Shown: piece after piece, positions 43,178-54,830 of the stretch
Layout of the letters: each line of letters begins with the position of its first letter
Numbering within the stretch: the first letter of the stretch is position 1
Source of the DNA: Platanthera guangdongensis
Taxonomy: Eukaryota > Streptophyta > Magnoliopsida > Asparagales > Orchidaceae
Length of the DNA stretch: 64,000 nucleotides
Assembly: GCA_039583875.1 (NCBI GenBank)
Contig: CM077151.1
Location: forward strand, 108,022,609 to 108,086,608
Reading direction: 5' to 3'
Program-made: the position numbers and the translations under genes
Notes under the pieces: model-generated
Databases searched by the model: none
Seen by the model: the letters and a program-made list of their open reading frames with translations, nothing else
What the model was told of the DNA's origin: nothing

Positions 43178-44283
43178 CTGTGACAACGTCACTTTGCTTT
43201 ATGGCCTCCTGCTGGACAAGATTATACACTTGGGGTTGCGCCTGGGATGCGGTGGACTCCACCACTTCCTTTCCCTTGTTAGCATATGACGCTCTTGTCT
43301 TCTTTTCAACCTTTGGTGGACCAACCTGACAGTTACGGGCTATATGCCCCACTCTACCACATGTATAGTAGGTCTGAGACTCCTGCCTCGAAGTTGCTCC
43401 CGATGCAACACTCGAGGGAGCCTGTGTAGAAGACTTGAATCTCTTACCCCATTTCCTTCGGTACTTTACTTTCCCCGGGTGCGGCACATTAAACTTGGAC
43501 TTTGTCGCCGCCAAGTCCCTTTTTCCTTGCACCGGCTTCATATCCTTCTCCAATGCATACGCCGTATCCACCAACTCCTGAAACCCTTGGTTCACCGAAC
43601 TTGATAGCAGGAATCTCAACTCATCCTGTAACCCATCGTAGAACCGATTGGTTTTGTTCATCAGCGAAGATAGACCCCGCATAGCATCCCAATCGTGTAA
43701 ACTCATTCAAGTAGGCATCGACACGACTCTCTACCTGAGTTAGACGCTGGAACTCATTTTCCATAGCGATGCGTTGAGCCGCTGGCAAGTGTTTTGCCAA
43801 GAACAGTCGCAAAAACTCCTCAATCGGTACTTCTGTTAGTTGCCTGCCCGCTAAGTGGTGTAACTCCTGTATCTCATCCCACCATAGTCGAGCCTCTCCT
43901 TCCAACAAGAAGGTGGCCAAGGTGACCTTCTGATTTTCCTTCGTCCTTATCGCCGTCAATATTCTCTTGACGCGTGACAACCAATCTTCCGCCTGCATTG
44001 GGGATCCCACACCCGTAAACGTAGGAGGATTGAAGCTCATAAACTACTTCAACTACCGTTTAGCTACCCGGGGATCAACAGTCTCAATAGGTTCCAGCAT
44101 TACACCAACCCGTTCTGGCACCAAAGCCGGCTGCGCCTGCCTAGTAGGCTGTGCATGAATCATTGCAAATAGCGCCTCAGCAACTAAGCGTACTGTTTCT
44201 GCAGAAGGAGGAGATGTAGGCACCTCAGCTGGTACGACACTCTCATCAGAATGCTGGGGCTCAGACAGCCCAACACCACTACG
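43178..44283 (-). pseudogene. gag: E2 gag, beginning cut off by E3
   Basis: Reads from codon 3 (RSGVGLSEP at 44283) with a stop near 44042, the capsid domain (MSFNPPTFTGVGSP, AEDWLSRVKRIL, EARLWWDEI), a one-base frameshift near 43680, and the knuckle region (YYTCGRVGHIARNC: the first Cys of CCHC is Tyr plus shifted Cys, so altered). It ends in VVTG at the intron donor. The ATG lies beyond the E3 insertion. Confidence 0.88.
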
Positions 44284-46959
44284 TGTAACGCCCCAAAATT
44301 TGTAAGAGGGACGATCATCATTTTTTGGCCAAGCTTGGGTCTTAGTTGGGGGTCACACGGCCTAGGAAACAGGCATGTCCCTGGCCATGTCAAGCTCAGG
44401 CTCGTCGAGAGTCCGGGAAGTCGACGTCCTGCGCTCGACAAAGTGTCGGGACAGGGAACACGATCTAGGACACGGGCGTGTCCATAGGCATGTCCCGCTC
44501 GGGTGGCGTAGTAAGGCGCATGGTCGACGAATTTCGGTCGACGAAATGTTTGGGTTATCACGCCTTGGAACTCCGGCATGACAGGGGGCGTGTCCCCTCG
44601 GTTCGACAATTGTCGAGTCGCGATCGTCGAGTAGCGGTACACGACCTATAACACGGGCGTGTCACAGGGCGTGTCCCGCTGTGTCAATCCGCGTTCGACG
44701 ATTTCCATGGATCTGCATTCGACGATTTCCCCAGCGATCTGCACTCGACGATTTCCATGGACCTGCGTTCGACGATTTCCCCAGCAATCTCTATTCGACG
44801 ATTTGGCTGCGTTCGACGATTTTGCCAGAGAACTACATTCGACGATCTGGCCAGCGATCGACGATATACGTTCGACGATCGTCGAGGCTTCGAATATGGC
44901 CTGAGACACGGGCGTATCCCAGGTCGTGTCCTTCTCGGGTTGTGAGCCGGGATGTGTAAGGGATTGGATACGGCCTGGAGCCCAGGAGTGTTCAGGTTGG
45001 ACACGACCGTGTCAAATGTGACACGGGCGTGTCAAGGCCCCGTGTCTTGTTTTGGGTGTGACGATTTCGACGTCGATTGGGGAACACGGCCTTGGACACG
45101 GGCGTGTCACAAGCCGTGTTCGGCCCAGGTGTTTTGATTTTCAGTTCGAATCGTGGCCGTTCTTCCCTTTCATTTGGGTTCTATGGTCCAGGATTGCTCT
45201 TGTTGAGTTAAGTCCGAGAATAGGGTTAGAAATCCTCATTCTTCTCCAAGGTTTCTCTTACTAAAGTTCTAGAGAGAGGGGAGAGCAAGGAAGAAGGTGA
45301 AGAAGAGATCCGGCTGTTGGAGAGGCTTCGGTGCCCCAAATCGCGAGCCGAGTCCAGATTCGTGGAGGCTAGATCTTTGGGAAGTTTTTCATCCGGCTAT
45401 TTTTCCATGACTAGGAAGAGGAGTCGGAAGGTAACGACACTTCTCCTCTTGGTTTTAGGATGCATGTTTTAGCATCTTTTATTTTCTAGTTTTTGGGCAC
45501 CAACTCTCAAATGAGAGGGGTTTGGGTCGCCAAGGTTCAAGAGGAACCTCCGGGTCGATTGAGTCCGTCCCCGGTATGTTTTTGCATTAGAGATCCGCTT
45601 CATTAGTGGATTAGGCATGGTGGGTGAAGCCGTAGTCACGACTGTTAGTCCGACTCGGTGATGTTGCATACGAGGTTTAAGGATTCGTAGAGATCCGTTG
45701 CGGCAAGAGGCCGTTTGTGATGTTTGTGATGTTCTTCCCTTTATCTTGCGTGAGTACGTATGGACAGTACTAGACAAGGTTAGCTCCTCATTGGCGGTAG
45801 ATGGTTTCCTTGGTGGACAAGGTTAGCTCTGCATGGGTGGTAGATGGTTTCCTTGGTGCACGGGAACACTACAATACGAATGAGGGATTAGGGTGGAATT
45901 GTCTTGGATTGTGATGTGCCAAGGCGTGGCTGTATCTCCGTGGTCGGCTGGCTATCCCGTGACGTGCATGTCATGTGTGGAGAGTGTCCAGACGAGACTA
46001 GTCCCCTTCTGTGAGACTGACGAGAATGCCAAGCTTGGGGCAAGCCCGGGCAATGAGGCCATGAGCGGGTGCGGTCCAGCAAGGCTTCTTAGAATCGGTC
46101 TGTGTGTTTGTTGGAATCCTGACATGAGAAGTCAGAGCTTGCAGGCAAGCCCGGGTTTAAGACCTTGAGCGGGTGGGGCCTTGACAAGAGTTCCGTGTGG
46201 CGGCTTATGTGCCATTGGGGGGAATGTTGGTAAAACCCCTTTGTTTGCGGATTTATGCCAATGGGGAAATGATGAGTACCCATATAATGTGATGATGTGC
46301 TAGATGCATACGCGATAGGGTGCCTTGGGTGAAGCCCGGGTTGTTGCATACATGTTGCATAAGTAGGCCCCTATTATTATATGCTCAACAATAGAGAACA
46401 TGTATGTTGTTTGAGACATACAAGTCTGTTCTTAGTGCATTACTTGTTTATATATATATTGCATACGAAGTGCTGACTTGTAGGTTGGAGGGTTCCCCGG
46501 GGTCCGTTAGGGGCGGCCGGGAGGAGATGTGTTGGTTACACAGTTTGTACGTTACTAATAATTTTTACAGGACAAGGATCGCAAGCAGGAGCTAGCTCGC
46601 CGGCCAGAAAGGCCTAAGCCTCATGAAGTGTTACCTTTTTGCTTTAGCTCTACTTTTATGACATTGTATGTTTGATGCCCATGTTGACCGGCTTGCATGC
46701 TAAGGTAGACTAGGAGTGCTTATGCACTTTTATGACTGATGTATTATTTGAGTTTGGACTCACTTTTGTTGTAAGGCCATTTTGTTACTCTTGTAGGTGT
46801 GGATAACTTCTAGTCTTGCTTGTTGTTTTCGCTGTGTTGTGTTATGAGTTTTGAGATTGGGTATATATATCATCTTATAATACTGAAGATATGGCGTCTG
46901 TATGTTGTGGGGCCCCAGCCGGACCCATATTATATGGTCATTATAGGGGAGGTGTAACA
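44284..46959 (+). repeat. E3 5' LTR (2,676 bp)
   Basis: TGTAACGCCCC...GGTGTAACA. U3 carries the dyad array. A run TATATATATATTG near 46450 is a possible promoter TATA. The long U5-side region has paired repeats (AAGCCCGGGTT, GGCAAGCCCGGG; GACAAGGTTAGCTC-type at 45775 and 45820). Confidence 0.88.
44365..45125. repeat. Dyad array in E3 LTR U3
   Basis: GACACGGGCGTGTC units appear in the opposite orientation to E1/E2/E4, as expected for a plus-strand element. They are mixed with seven TTCGACGATTT units at 44690-44885 spaced about 25-30 bp, which closely resemble the C1 array. Confidence 0.88.
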
Positions 46960-46962
46960 ATT

Positions 46963-46974
46963 TAGTATCAGAGG
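46963..46974 (+). other. E3 primer-binding site
   Basis: TAGTATCAGAGG, 3 nt after the LTR end. Initiator-Met type with G to A at base 2. Confidence 0.85.
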
Positions 46975-47120
46975 CAGGTTAGATTCAAGGTCGGTGTGTA
47001 GAGAAGTTATCCACATAAGAGTAACGCGGGACCATGAGTGTCCTTATGTTTAAGTCTTGAGATTAGAGACTGATTCCTTGTTTTCTTGTTTTCTTAAAGA
47101 GTGCAAGCAACGAGGTGGGT

Positions 47121-48261
47121 ATGTCGAGAGCAAGAGAAGAGCTTTCGGCGAGCAGTGCTACTGCTCAAGGTCAGGTGGGCATGGGTGTAAACTCGGCCGA
47201 CTTTTTCCGCATGCTTGCAGAAGTGATGGTGGTAGCCCAAGCTACAGCGACAGCTTATGTAGCAACTCCTGCTACCCCGGATACAACGGTGGACGTTCCA
47301 GGCAGAGAAGCCAGGCGAGTAGAGCCTTGGGCAGAAAGAGTGGTGGTCGGGCATGGGGACCGGCAGATGAAGTACTTTCTGAGCTTCCATCCCCCGTCGT
47401 TCAAGGGAGTTGGTACGCCAACTGATGCAGAGGATTGGTAGGCTCGGATTCAAGAGCTTTTGAGGGCGGCATGGACGCCAGAAGAGAAGAAATCTGAGTA
47501 TGCGACGTTCATATTAGAAGGAGACACCAAGTTGTGGTGGGTGAGCCATAGCGGCCGCCAATTTCCTGGATACACCCCGTCGATGGAATAATTTGGGGAT
47601 GCTTTTCTAAAGAGGTACATTCCCGTTTCTACACGGTTGGACCTTCAGAGGCAGTTTCTGCACTTAATGCAACGAGACAAGACGGTGGATGAGTATGTGC
47701 AGGAGTTCACCCGTTTGGGTCGTTACGCGGGAACGACGATGGCAGATGATGTAGAGAGGGATAACCTCTTTTATCAAGGGCTGAGGGAGAATCTAAGACA
47801 ACCCCTTATTGCCATGAAGAGGGTTGGTTTCAATGAGCTAGTGGAGGCTGCCAGAACTTTGGAAAGTGATCTAGAGTGAAGCCAACGTCGTAAGGGCTTT
47901 GCGCCCAAGCAGGGAGAAGGGAAGCCTTCTCAATCCCAAGGAAAGTCGGAAGGGAATTGATGGAAGAAGAAGCCTCACCCATACAAGTCCGGTGAGAAAA
48001 GCAAATGGACGTCCGGAGGGTCTCACTCCAAGGGGCCGCCGACGTGTTTCAACTGCGGAAAGGTGGGACACATTGCTCGCTTTTGTAATCAAGGAGGTGT
48101 GGAGTAGGAGCCAAGGCAAGAGCAGACTGTGCGCTCCGGCCCCAGTACCGCAGAAAAAGGAAAGATGGTGGAGTCGAGCTCTTCTCGGTTCCAACCGGTG
48201 CAACCAAGGGCTTACAACCTTGGACAGCAGAAAGCGATCTGCCAACCCGACGTGGTGACAG
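47121..48261 (+). pseudogene. gag: E3 gag
   Basis: Start ATG 47121 (MSRAREELSAS) aligns with the E4 start. One frame throughout: capsid (YFLSFHPPSFKGVGTP, EGDTKLWWVSH, TVDEYVQEFTRLGRYAG), basic linker, CCHC knuckle CFNCGKVGHIARFC near 48050, and VVTG at the intron donor. It is interrupted by stops at 47439, 47589, 47877, about 47958 and 48105 but by no frameshift. Several stops fit C-to-T or G-to-A change (TGG or CAG to stop), as expected of methylated silent copies. Confidence 0.9.
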
Positions 48262-48332
48262 GTATGAGGAAGTTTAAGTTTAACTTTGTGCTTCATACTT
48301 TTAGACCTTTACATGTGATGTCTATGTTCTAG
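48262..48332 (+). other. E3 gag-protease intron (predicted, 71 nt)
   Basis: Donor CAG|GTATGA and acceptor TATGTTCTAG|G. Splicing moves from frame 0 to frame 2 and joins VVTG to FLLVSGYPARVLFDTG. In this copy the unspliced frame stays open until the acceptor TAG itself serves as the stop codon. Confidence 0.85.
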
Positions 48333-48999
48333 GCTTCCTATTAGTTTCCGGATACCCCGCTAGGGTATTGTTCGATACGGGAGCATCACACTCCTTTCTT
48401 GCGGAGAGCTTCATCCGAAGAATATGAGTTGAGACATTTTCGGCGGACACGGAGCTGAAAGTGCGCATGCCCAATGGGTCATCCATGACTACCGGGGCTA
48501 AATAGCGCATTTGTTGGGAGCTGGACGGAGTTGACTTCGTATTGGGAGCAGTGGTTTTACCATTGATTGAGTTTGATGTGATTTTGGGCATGGACTGGCT
48601 TGTAGAGCAGCGCGACAGTATTGATTTCCTATCCAAGGTGGTGTCCGTAAGGAGCAAGGGGCAGGCGGAAGTCAAATTTGAGGGCCTTTGTGGAGTGGCC
48701 TATTCCCTGATTTTGGCCATGCAGTTGATGCGGGCGGTTAACCAGGGTTGTGTAGCGCTTGTAGCTTTATTGGAGGTTCGCCTCTCCCAGTTGCCTATTG
48801 AGTAAGTGCCCGTAGTGGCAGAGTTCAAGGATGTGTTTCCGGATGAACTTCCTGGAGCGCCTCCTCAGCGGAGATCGACTTCTCGATCGAGTTAGTGCCG
48901 GAGGCTAGGCCGGTGTCACGTCCTCTGTTTAGGATGGCACCAAAGGAGTTGGCTGAACTCAAAGTACAGTTGCAGGAACTATTGGAGCAAGGGTATATC
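48333..48999 (+). pseudogene. pol: E3 protease and start of RT linker
   Basis: Protease active site [10 protein letters not shown] (48367-48396), then stops near 48427 and 48502, EFDVILGMDWLVEQ (48566-48607), and a stop at 48803. It ends at the E4 insertion. Confidence 0.88.
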
Positions 49000-51309
49000 T
49001 GTAACACCCCCTATCAGTCACATGGCATATAACAGTAGGTCCGGCCAGGGCCCGACGCCGTATGCCACAGACAGACTGTGTGGTTACTCATGGAAACCAT
49101 CCAACCAATCAACGTCCTACACAGAGCATTCTAGCGGAAGCAGTTTATAAAAGTTGCAATAAAGAACCCAGCATTAAAGCATGAATGTCCACTAATCCAA
49201 AATAGGAATGTATACAAATACCAACGTAAGCCTTAAGGCCTTACAAAATGTTTCACTTGATATTACATGATTTACAAACCACGGCACGCAGGCCGGTCAT
49301 ACATGAATAAAAACAGTAAACACTTCCATTTGGGCCTTCGAGGGCCGGCTTCGCAAAAAAGGCTTTAGCCCGCTATTGACCGCTTGGTCCAGTAGCACCT
49401 GCAAGCAACAAACCACCGCACGGTGGCAAAACAAGGCAACGGTCAGCAATGCTGACCAAATTTTAACGATCCCGCCCCCAACTCGGGGCGGCGATGCTCC
49501 TTCCCTGCATTTCATTAGCATAAGCGAGCAATATATAACCATAATCATTTCATCACAGATGTTGGCTCGCACGGCCACACGCCCCGTGCTCTCAGGGCAC
49601 ATTCTCGGTGAACCGGTCGATGTCACGTCAATTAAAGCCATAGACATTCCGGACTCACCACCGCCACTATGACGGCCAAACCTATGAGCAATTTGTCTTC
49701 TCGGCCTGGGTCACGACAATTTAAGCCATCGACTGCCGAAGACCCTAATCTATGCCAACGGCAAGTGCCACGTGCCTTTAGGTCTCTTTAACCGAACGAC
49801 ATAGAACGGGTACGGTTCCATCTAACCCGTGCTCACATCGCAACGACAATTTAAGCCATTTGCGCGGGTCAAACTTCCACCGAGTCCCATTTCCATCACA
49901 ATGCACATAACTCGGTTATGTTCAAGTTGGATCTCAGGCCACCAAGTTGGCAAGATCTCGCATCCGCCCAGTTTTTTGGGTGCACCTTTGGGTTAATCCC
50001 CAAGGCTCCCTGCTGCAATCTACCGCGTAGAAAACCCGAAAAACAACCAATAGCACGGAGTCTTCTCCTGCATTAAGCAATGCAACATCACCGATCCAGA
50101 CCAACATGTCCGGGTAGGCTTCACACATCATGCCTATGTCCGTTCTCGCTTACGGACTCTAAACAATGGGGACTTCACATATCTACCCGAAGGAACGCCT
50201 CCAACTCTCCGCAAACTCGCGAGAGCGGGCTTCCTATGCAAAGAAGGAGAGCTACTCATGCTTAAGAAGAGAATCGTTACCCTAGCGTTCCTCTTTAGCG
50301 CCATTGAAAAGTAAGCGGATGAAAAGCACCGCACTAGCTTTGCCTCCGTGGATCCGGAGTCGGCTCGCGATTCGGAGCTTCGAAGCTCCTCCAATGGCCG
50401 GATCTAGCTCCTTCTTCCTTCCTTTTCTCTCCTCTCTCTCTAAGGTTTTAGAAAGATAACAACTTAAGAAAAGTGAGGGTTTCTAAGTCCAATCCCGGGT
50501 ATATCCCTTCAGGAACAACCCCCAGCCGTTGGATGCCAAAATAAAGAAACGAACTGCTTTGATTTGGGACTAAAATGCCCAATCTGGACCGAACACGGCC
50601 TGACACACGCCCGTGTCCAGGGTCGTGTGCCTCATTCGCCGTCAAAATCGGCTCGCCTGGAACAACACACGGGTATCGAACACGCTCGTGTTCGACCTGA
50701 CACACCCGTGTTCCATGCGACACGGCCGTGTGGCCAGCCATGTACCCCTATCATTTTTCCCCGAAAACAACCCGAGCACTGCACGGGTTCTAGGACACGC
50801 CCGTGTCCTTACCCGTGTCACCTCAACACGCCTGGACCCCAGGCCGTGTACACGGTCTCGACACTCGACACTTCGTCAAGCGAAGATCGTCGACCTGATG
50901 ACACGGCCTTGGACACACCCGTGTCCTAGGCCGTGTGCCTTTCTCGACACAATGTCGAGCCCAAAGTGTCGACTTCCCGGGACGAGTGTCGACACGGGTT
51001 GACACGCCCTGCGACACGCCCGTGTAGCAGGCCGTGTGCCATGTCTCGACACTTCGTCGAACGCAGAGTGTCGACTTCGCGGCTAAGTGTCGACACGGGT
51101 CGACACGCCCTGCGACACACCCGTGTCGCAGGCCGTGTGCCCAGTCTCGACACAATGTCGAGACCAAAGTGTCGACTTCCCGGCTCAGTGTCGACACCAG
51201 CTGGACACGCTCTGGGACACGCCCGTGTCCCAGGCCGTGTGCCTGCAGCCAGAACCCAAAACTAGCCCAAAATGTCCCCCGTCGCTCTTTGGAGTTTCGG
51301 GGCGCTACA
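49000..51309 (-). repeat. E4 3' LTR (2,310 bp)
   Basis: TGTAACACCCCC...GGGGCGCTACA on the plus strand. The final bases of E1 read GTTACA, so E4 has T to C here. U3 array at 50590-51245. Confidence 0.92.
50590..51245. repeat. Dyad array in E4 LTR U3
   Basis: About eight GACACG-CC-CGTGTC units. The last one has 10-bp arms CTGGGACACG / CGTGTCCCAG, whereas others have CTGCGACACG / CGTGT-GCAG. Between units lie TCGACAC and TGTCGA words. Confidence 0.88.
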
Positions 51310-51323
51310 ACTCTCCCACTCTT
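51310..51323 (-). other. E4 polypurine tract
   Basis: AAGAGTGGGAGAGT on the minus strand, abutting the LTR. Confidence 0.88.
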
Positions 51324-51421
51324 AAAAGAATTTCGTCCTCGAAATTACATAAAGGAAAGACATGTACAAAACCAAAATTTGTACCTGAGCGGAACAACTC
51401 CGGATACTAATCAAGCATAGT

Positions 51422-54400
51422 CTACTCTCGCTCCCAAGAGAGCTCCTCACGACCGCAATTGTCCCACCGGACCTTGACCATCCTGATCTCTTTATTGCGT
51501 AGCCGCTTGACCTCCGAGTCCTCAATCCGCACGGGCCTGGCCTTTGTCGTCAGCCCACTATCCACCGGCACTTGATCAACCGCGATCACTTGCGTAGGCT
51601 CTTGCACCGCCTTCCGGAGCACCGAAATATGGAATACATCATGTAAACCACTAAGCTCCACTGAGAGCTTCAACCGATAGGCCGCTTCACCAACTCGCTC
51701 CAGAACCTCAAACGGTCCAAGGTACCTCGGGCTTAGCTTTTTCAATCGCCGCACCCGCGAGACACCCTTGAACGGCTTGATCTTTAAGTATACATAATCG
51801 CCCACAGCGAACTCCACGTTCCTGTGCTTGGCATTATAGTACTTTGCTTGCCGGTCCTGAGCAATAAGCAACCTCTCCCGAATGGTTCTCACCAAAGAAG
51901 TAGCATCCTCCAGTTCCGACCGCTTATACAATTTTGACTCGCCCGTTTCTAACCAAGACAACGACGTGCGACATTTTCTACCATATAGGGCCTCGATAGG
52001 CGCCATCTGAATACTCGCTTGGTAGCTATTGTTGTATGCGAACTCCACCAAATAAAGGTGGTCTTCCCATTGCTTTCCGAAATCCAAGACACACATGCGG
52101 AGCATGTCTTCCATGGTTCTATTGACCCTCTCGGTCTGCCCATCCGTTTGCGGATGAAAGGCTGTGCTGAATTTTAGCTTTGTTCCCAACATTTGCTGCA
52201 CAAGCCTCCAATCATTGGACGTGAACCGCCCATCTCGGTCACTCACGATGCTGTGGGGCACACCATGAAGCCGCACTATGTTATCCACATAAAGCTTTGC
52301 CAACTTCTCCACCGGATCATCCTTCCTATGCGGAATAAAATGCGACACCTTCGTTAACCGATCAACAACCACCCAAATGACGTCGTTCCCCTTTTGCGAC
52401 CTTGGAAAACCGTGCATAAAGTCCATAGAGATGTCGTCAAATTTCCACTCCGGAATAGGCAAGGACTTAAGAAATCCTCCCGGCGTTTGGCACTCGGCCT
52501 TCACCAAGGCGCAAGTTTGGCACTTCGCTACGTATAGCGCCACATCTTTCTTCAAACCCGACCACCAAAACAGTTTCTTCACATCACGGTACATCTTCGT
52601 GCTCCCCGGGTGAATCGAGTACTTGGTATGGTGTGCCTCGTACAACAACTCCACCCGCAAATTGCCCACACTTGGGACGCACAGACGACCGTCTTTCCAA
52701 AGCAATCCATCCTCCACGACGAATTGGGAATTTGACCCATCCAGAGCCTCTACCATGAACTGCTTCATATGAGCATCCATATCCAAAGCCTGCCGAATAC
52801 GATCAACCAGGTCATATTGGACTTCAGTCCAATTAAGATCTGCTTCAACACTTGATTGTCTATCCACGTAAACAATCTCCAACGCCTCCAACTCCCGCAC
52901 CAACCGCTCATCATGCACCGATAGCCAATTGGCTTGAGCTGGGGCTCGGCGACTCAACGCGTCCGCAACCGCATTCCCTTTACCAGGCATGTAGTGGATC
53001 TTGAATGTATAGTCCCCCAGGAACTCCATCCATCTACGCTGCCGCATATTCAGATCCTTCTGATCAATAAGATACTTCAGGCTCTTGTGATCGGTGTAGA
53101 TATCAATCTTCACACCGTACAAATAGTGTCTCCACAGCTTCAAGGCAAAAATCACAGCCTCTAACTCCAATTCATGGACCGGATAATTCCTTTCATGAAC
53201 TTTTAGCTGTCTCGAGCCATAAGCTATTACACTTCCGTGTTGCAGTAGCACGCAACCCAACCCGCTGCCCGAAGCATCACTATAAATCTCATAGCCTTCA
53301 GTCCCATATGGCGAACTCAGCACATGCGCCGTGGTCAACCGACACTTCAACTCCTCAAAAGCTCGCGCGCACTCCGGCGTCTAAACAAACTTATGCTCCT
53401 TCCTCGTCAAAGTAGTGAGAGGTAACGCTATCCATGAGAAGTTCTCTACGAAGCGTCTATAATAGCCGGCAAGCACCAAAAAAGCTCCGGACTTCCGCTA
53501 CCGTAGCAAGCTCAGGCCATTCCCGTATCGCAACAATCTTCGCCGGATCCACAGCAATACCCTCTCCACTTACTATATGACCGAGGAACGCCACTAAGGA
53601 TAGCCAAAACTCGCACTTCGAGAACTTGACATACAACTGATTTCTCCTTAGCGTCTCTAGAACCAAATGAAGATGCTTGAAGTGATCTTCCTCACTTTGC
53701 GAGTACACCAAAATATCGTCGATGAAGACGATCACGAAATGGTCCAAGTACTCCCTGAAAGTCCTGTTCATCAAATCCATGAACACTGACTGCGCGTTAG
53801 TCAGCCCAAACGGCATGACCGTAAACTCATAATGCCCGTATCTCGTACTAAACGTTGTCTTCGGGATATCACTCTCCCTTATTCACAGCTGATAGTACCC
53901 AGCCTTGAGATCTAACTTCGAGTACACTGTCGACCCGACTAACTGATCAAAAAGATCATCAATCCGGGGGATCGGGTACTTGTTCTTCTCCGTCAGCTTG
54001 TTAAGCTCCCTATAATCAATACATAGCCTAAAGCTTCTGTCCTTCTTCTTAACAAAGAGGACCGGTGCGCTCCAAGGCGAAGAACTCGGGCGCACATACC
54101 CTTGCTCCAACAACTCTTGTAGTTGAACTTTCAGCTCCGTCATTTCCTTAGGCGCTAGCCGATAAGGAGATCGTGACACAGGCCTTGCACCTAGCACTAA
54201 CTCAATCGTAAAATCTATCTCCCGCAGAGGCGGGGCTCTAGGAAGATCTGTGGGGAACACATCAGGGTATTCCGATACCACTGAAATACTATCCAACGTG
54301 GGCTTCGGCTTCGCAACTTCCACTAGTGTAAAGAACAGTTCTGCACCGGCACGAACCGCCTTCACCACCTGAAGAGCAGACATCAACGTCTTGCTCGACC

Positions 54401-54754
54401 CCTTTAAGCCCGTAAAAGTCGTCTCACGACTTGCTCCCAGCTTGACTTCCTTCCAACCGCAATCGATATAGGCTTGCTGCTCCGAGAGCCAGTCCATGCC
54501 AAATATAACGTCGAACTCCACCAACGGGAGTAAAGATGCCTGCAGGTCGAACTCCTGATTCCCAATACGAATCTTAACATCGCAAATCCTATCCGCTCGT
54601 ATAGAACACCCATTGGGCAACAACACAACCAACTTATCCTTCGCCATCAAAGAAGGGACTCCGATGCGTGATATAAATCCTTCGGACAAGAAGGAGTGTG
54701 AAGCTCCCGTATCGAAGAGTGCTCGTGCCGGATTTTCACAAATCAATACAAATC
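51422..54754 (-). pseudogene. pol: E4 pol: protease, RT, RNase H, integrase, chromodomain tail
   Basis: From the intron acceptor the frame gives protease ([16 protein letters not shown]) and [18 protein letters not shown], then the RT N-terminus to a TGA at 53883-53885 (R codon CGA to TGA). RT continues in the same frame with catalytic [11 protein letters not shown] near 53725, shifts frame at an A-run near 53475, and has TGG-to-TAG near 53380. From 53350 an open frame of 642 codons holds RNase H ([25 protein letters not shown]), the integrase zinc site (HHTKYSIHPGS ... CQTC), DDE core (SMDFMHGF, VSDRDGRF, GQTERVN) and a C-terminal chromodomain-like segment (RNKEIRMVKVRWDNCG). It ends at TAG 51422-51424, where the related copies read through to ELF. 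Confidence 0.93.
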
Positions 54755-54830
54755 CTAAACAAGCAGTGGTAAGGTAACATGTGCATAACAAGTATTTAAA
54801 GAAATTGACTTGCTATAAATTAAACCGTAC
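54755..54830 (-). other. E4 gag-protease intron (predicted, 76 nt)
   Basis: Donor CAG|GTACGG at 54830 and acceptor TGCTTGTTTAG|G at 54755, with a T-rich 3' half. Splicing joins frame 0 to frame 2, VVTG to [16 protein letters not shown]. Unspliced reading stops after Thr-Val. Confidence 0.85.

Larger units (their letters stand above)
37086..44283 (-). mobile_element. E2: Tekay/Del-like gypsy element, 3' part up to gag start
   Basis: 3' LTR 37086-39620, PPT, pol and gag follow on the minus strand. The element is cut at gag codon 3 by E3 at 44284. Its PBS and 5' LTR must lie right of the window. Related to E1/E4 but clearly a different family by LTR sequence. Confidence 0.9.
44284..48999 (+). 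mobile_element. E3: plus-strand Tekay/Del-like gypsy element, 5' part
   Basis: 5' LTR 44284-46959, PBS 46963-46974, gag, intron and protease run left to right, opposite to its neighbours. It is cut at 49000 by E4 in the RT-proximal linker ([14 protein letters not shown]). The rest of pol and the 3' LTR should lie right of the window. The left TSD would be CTACG (44279-44283). Confidence 0.9.
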
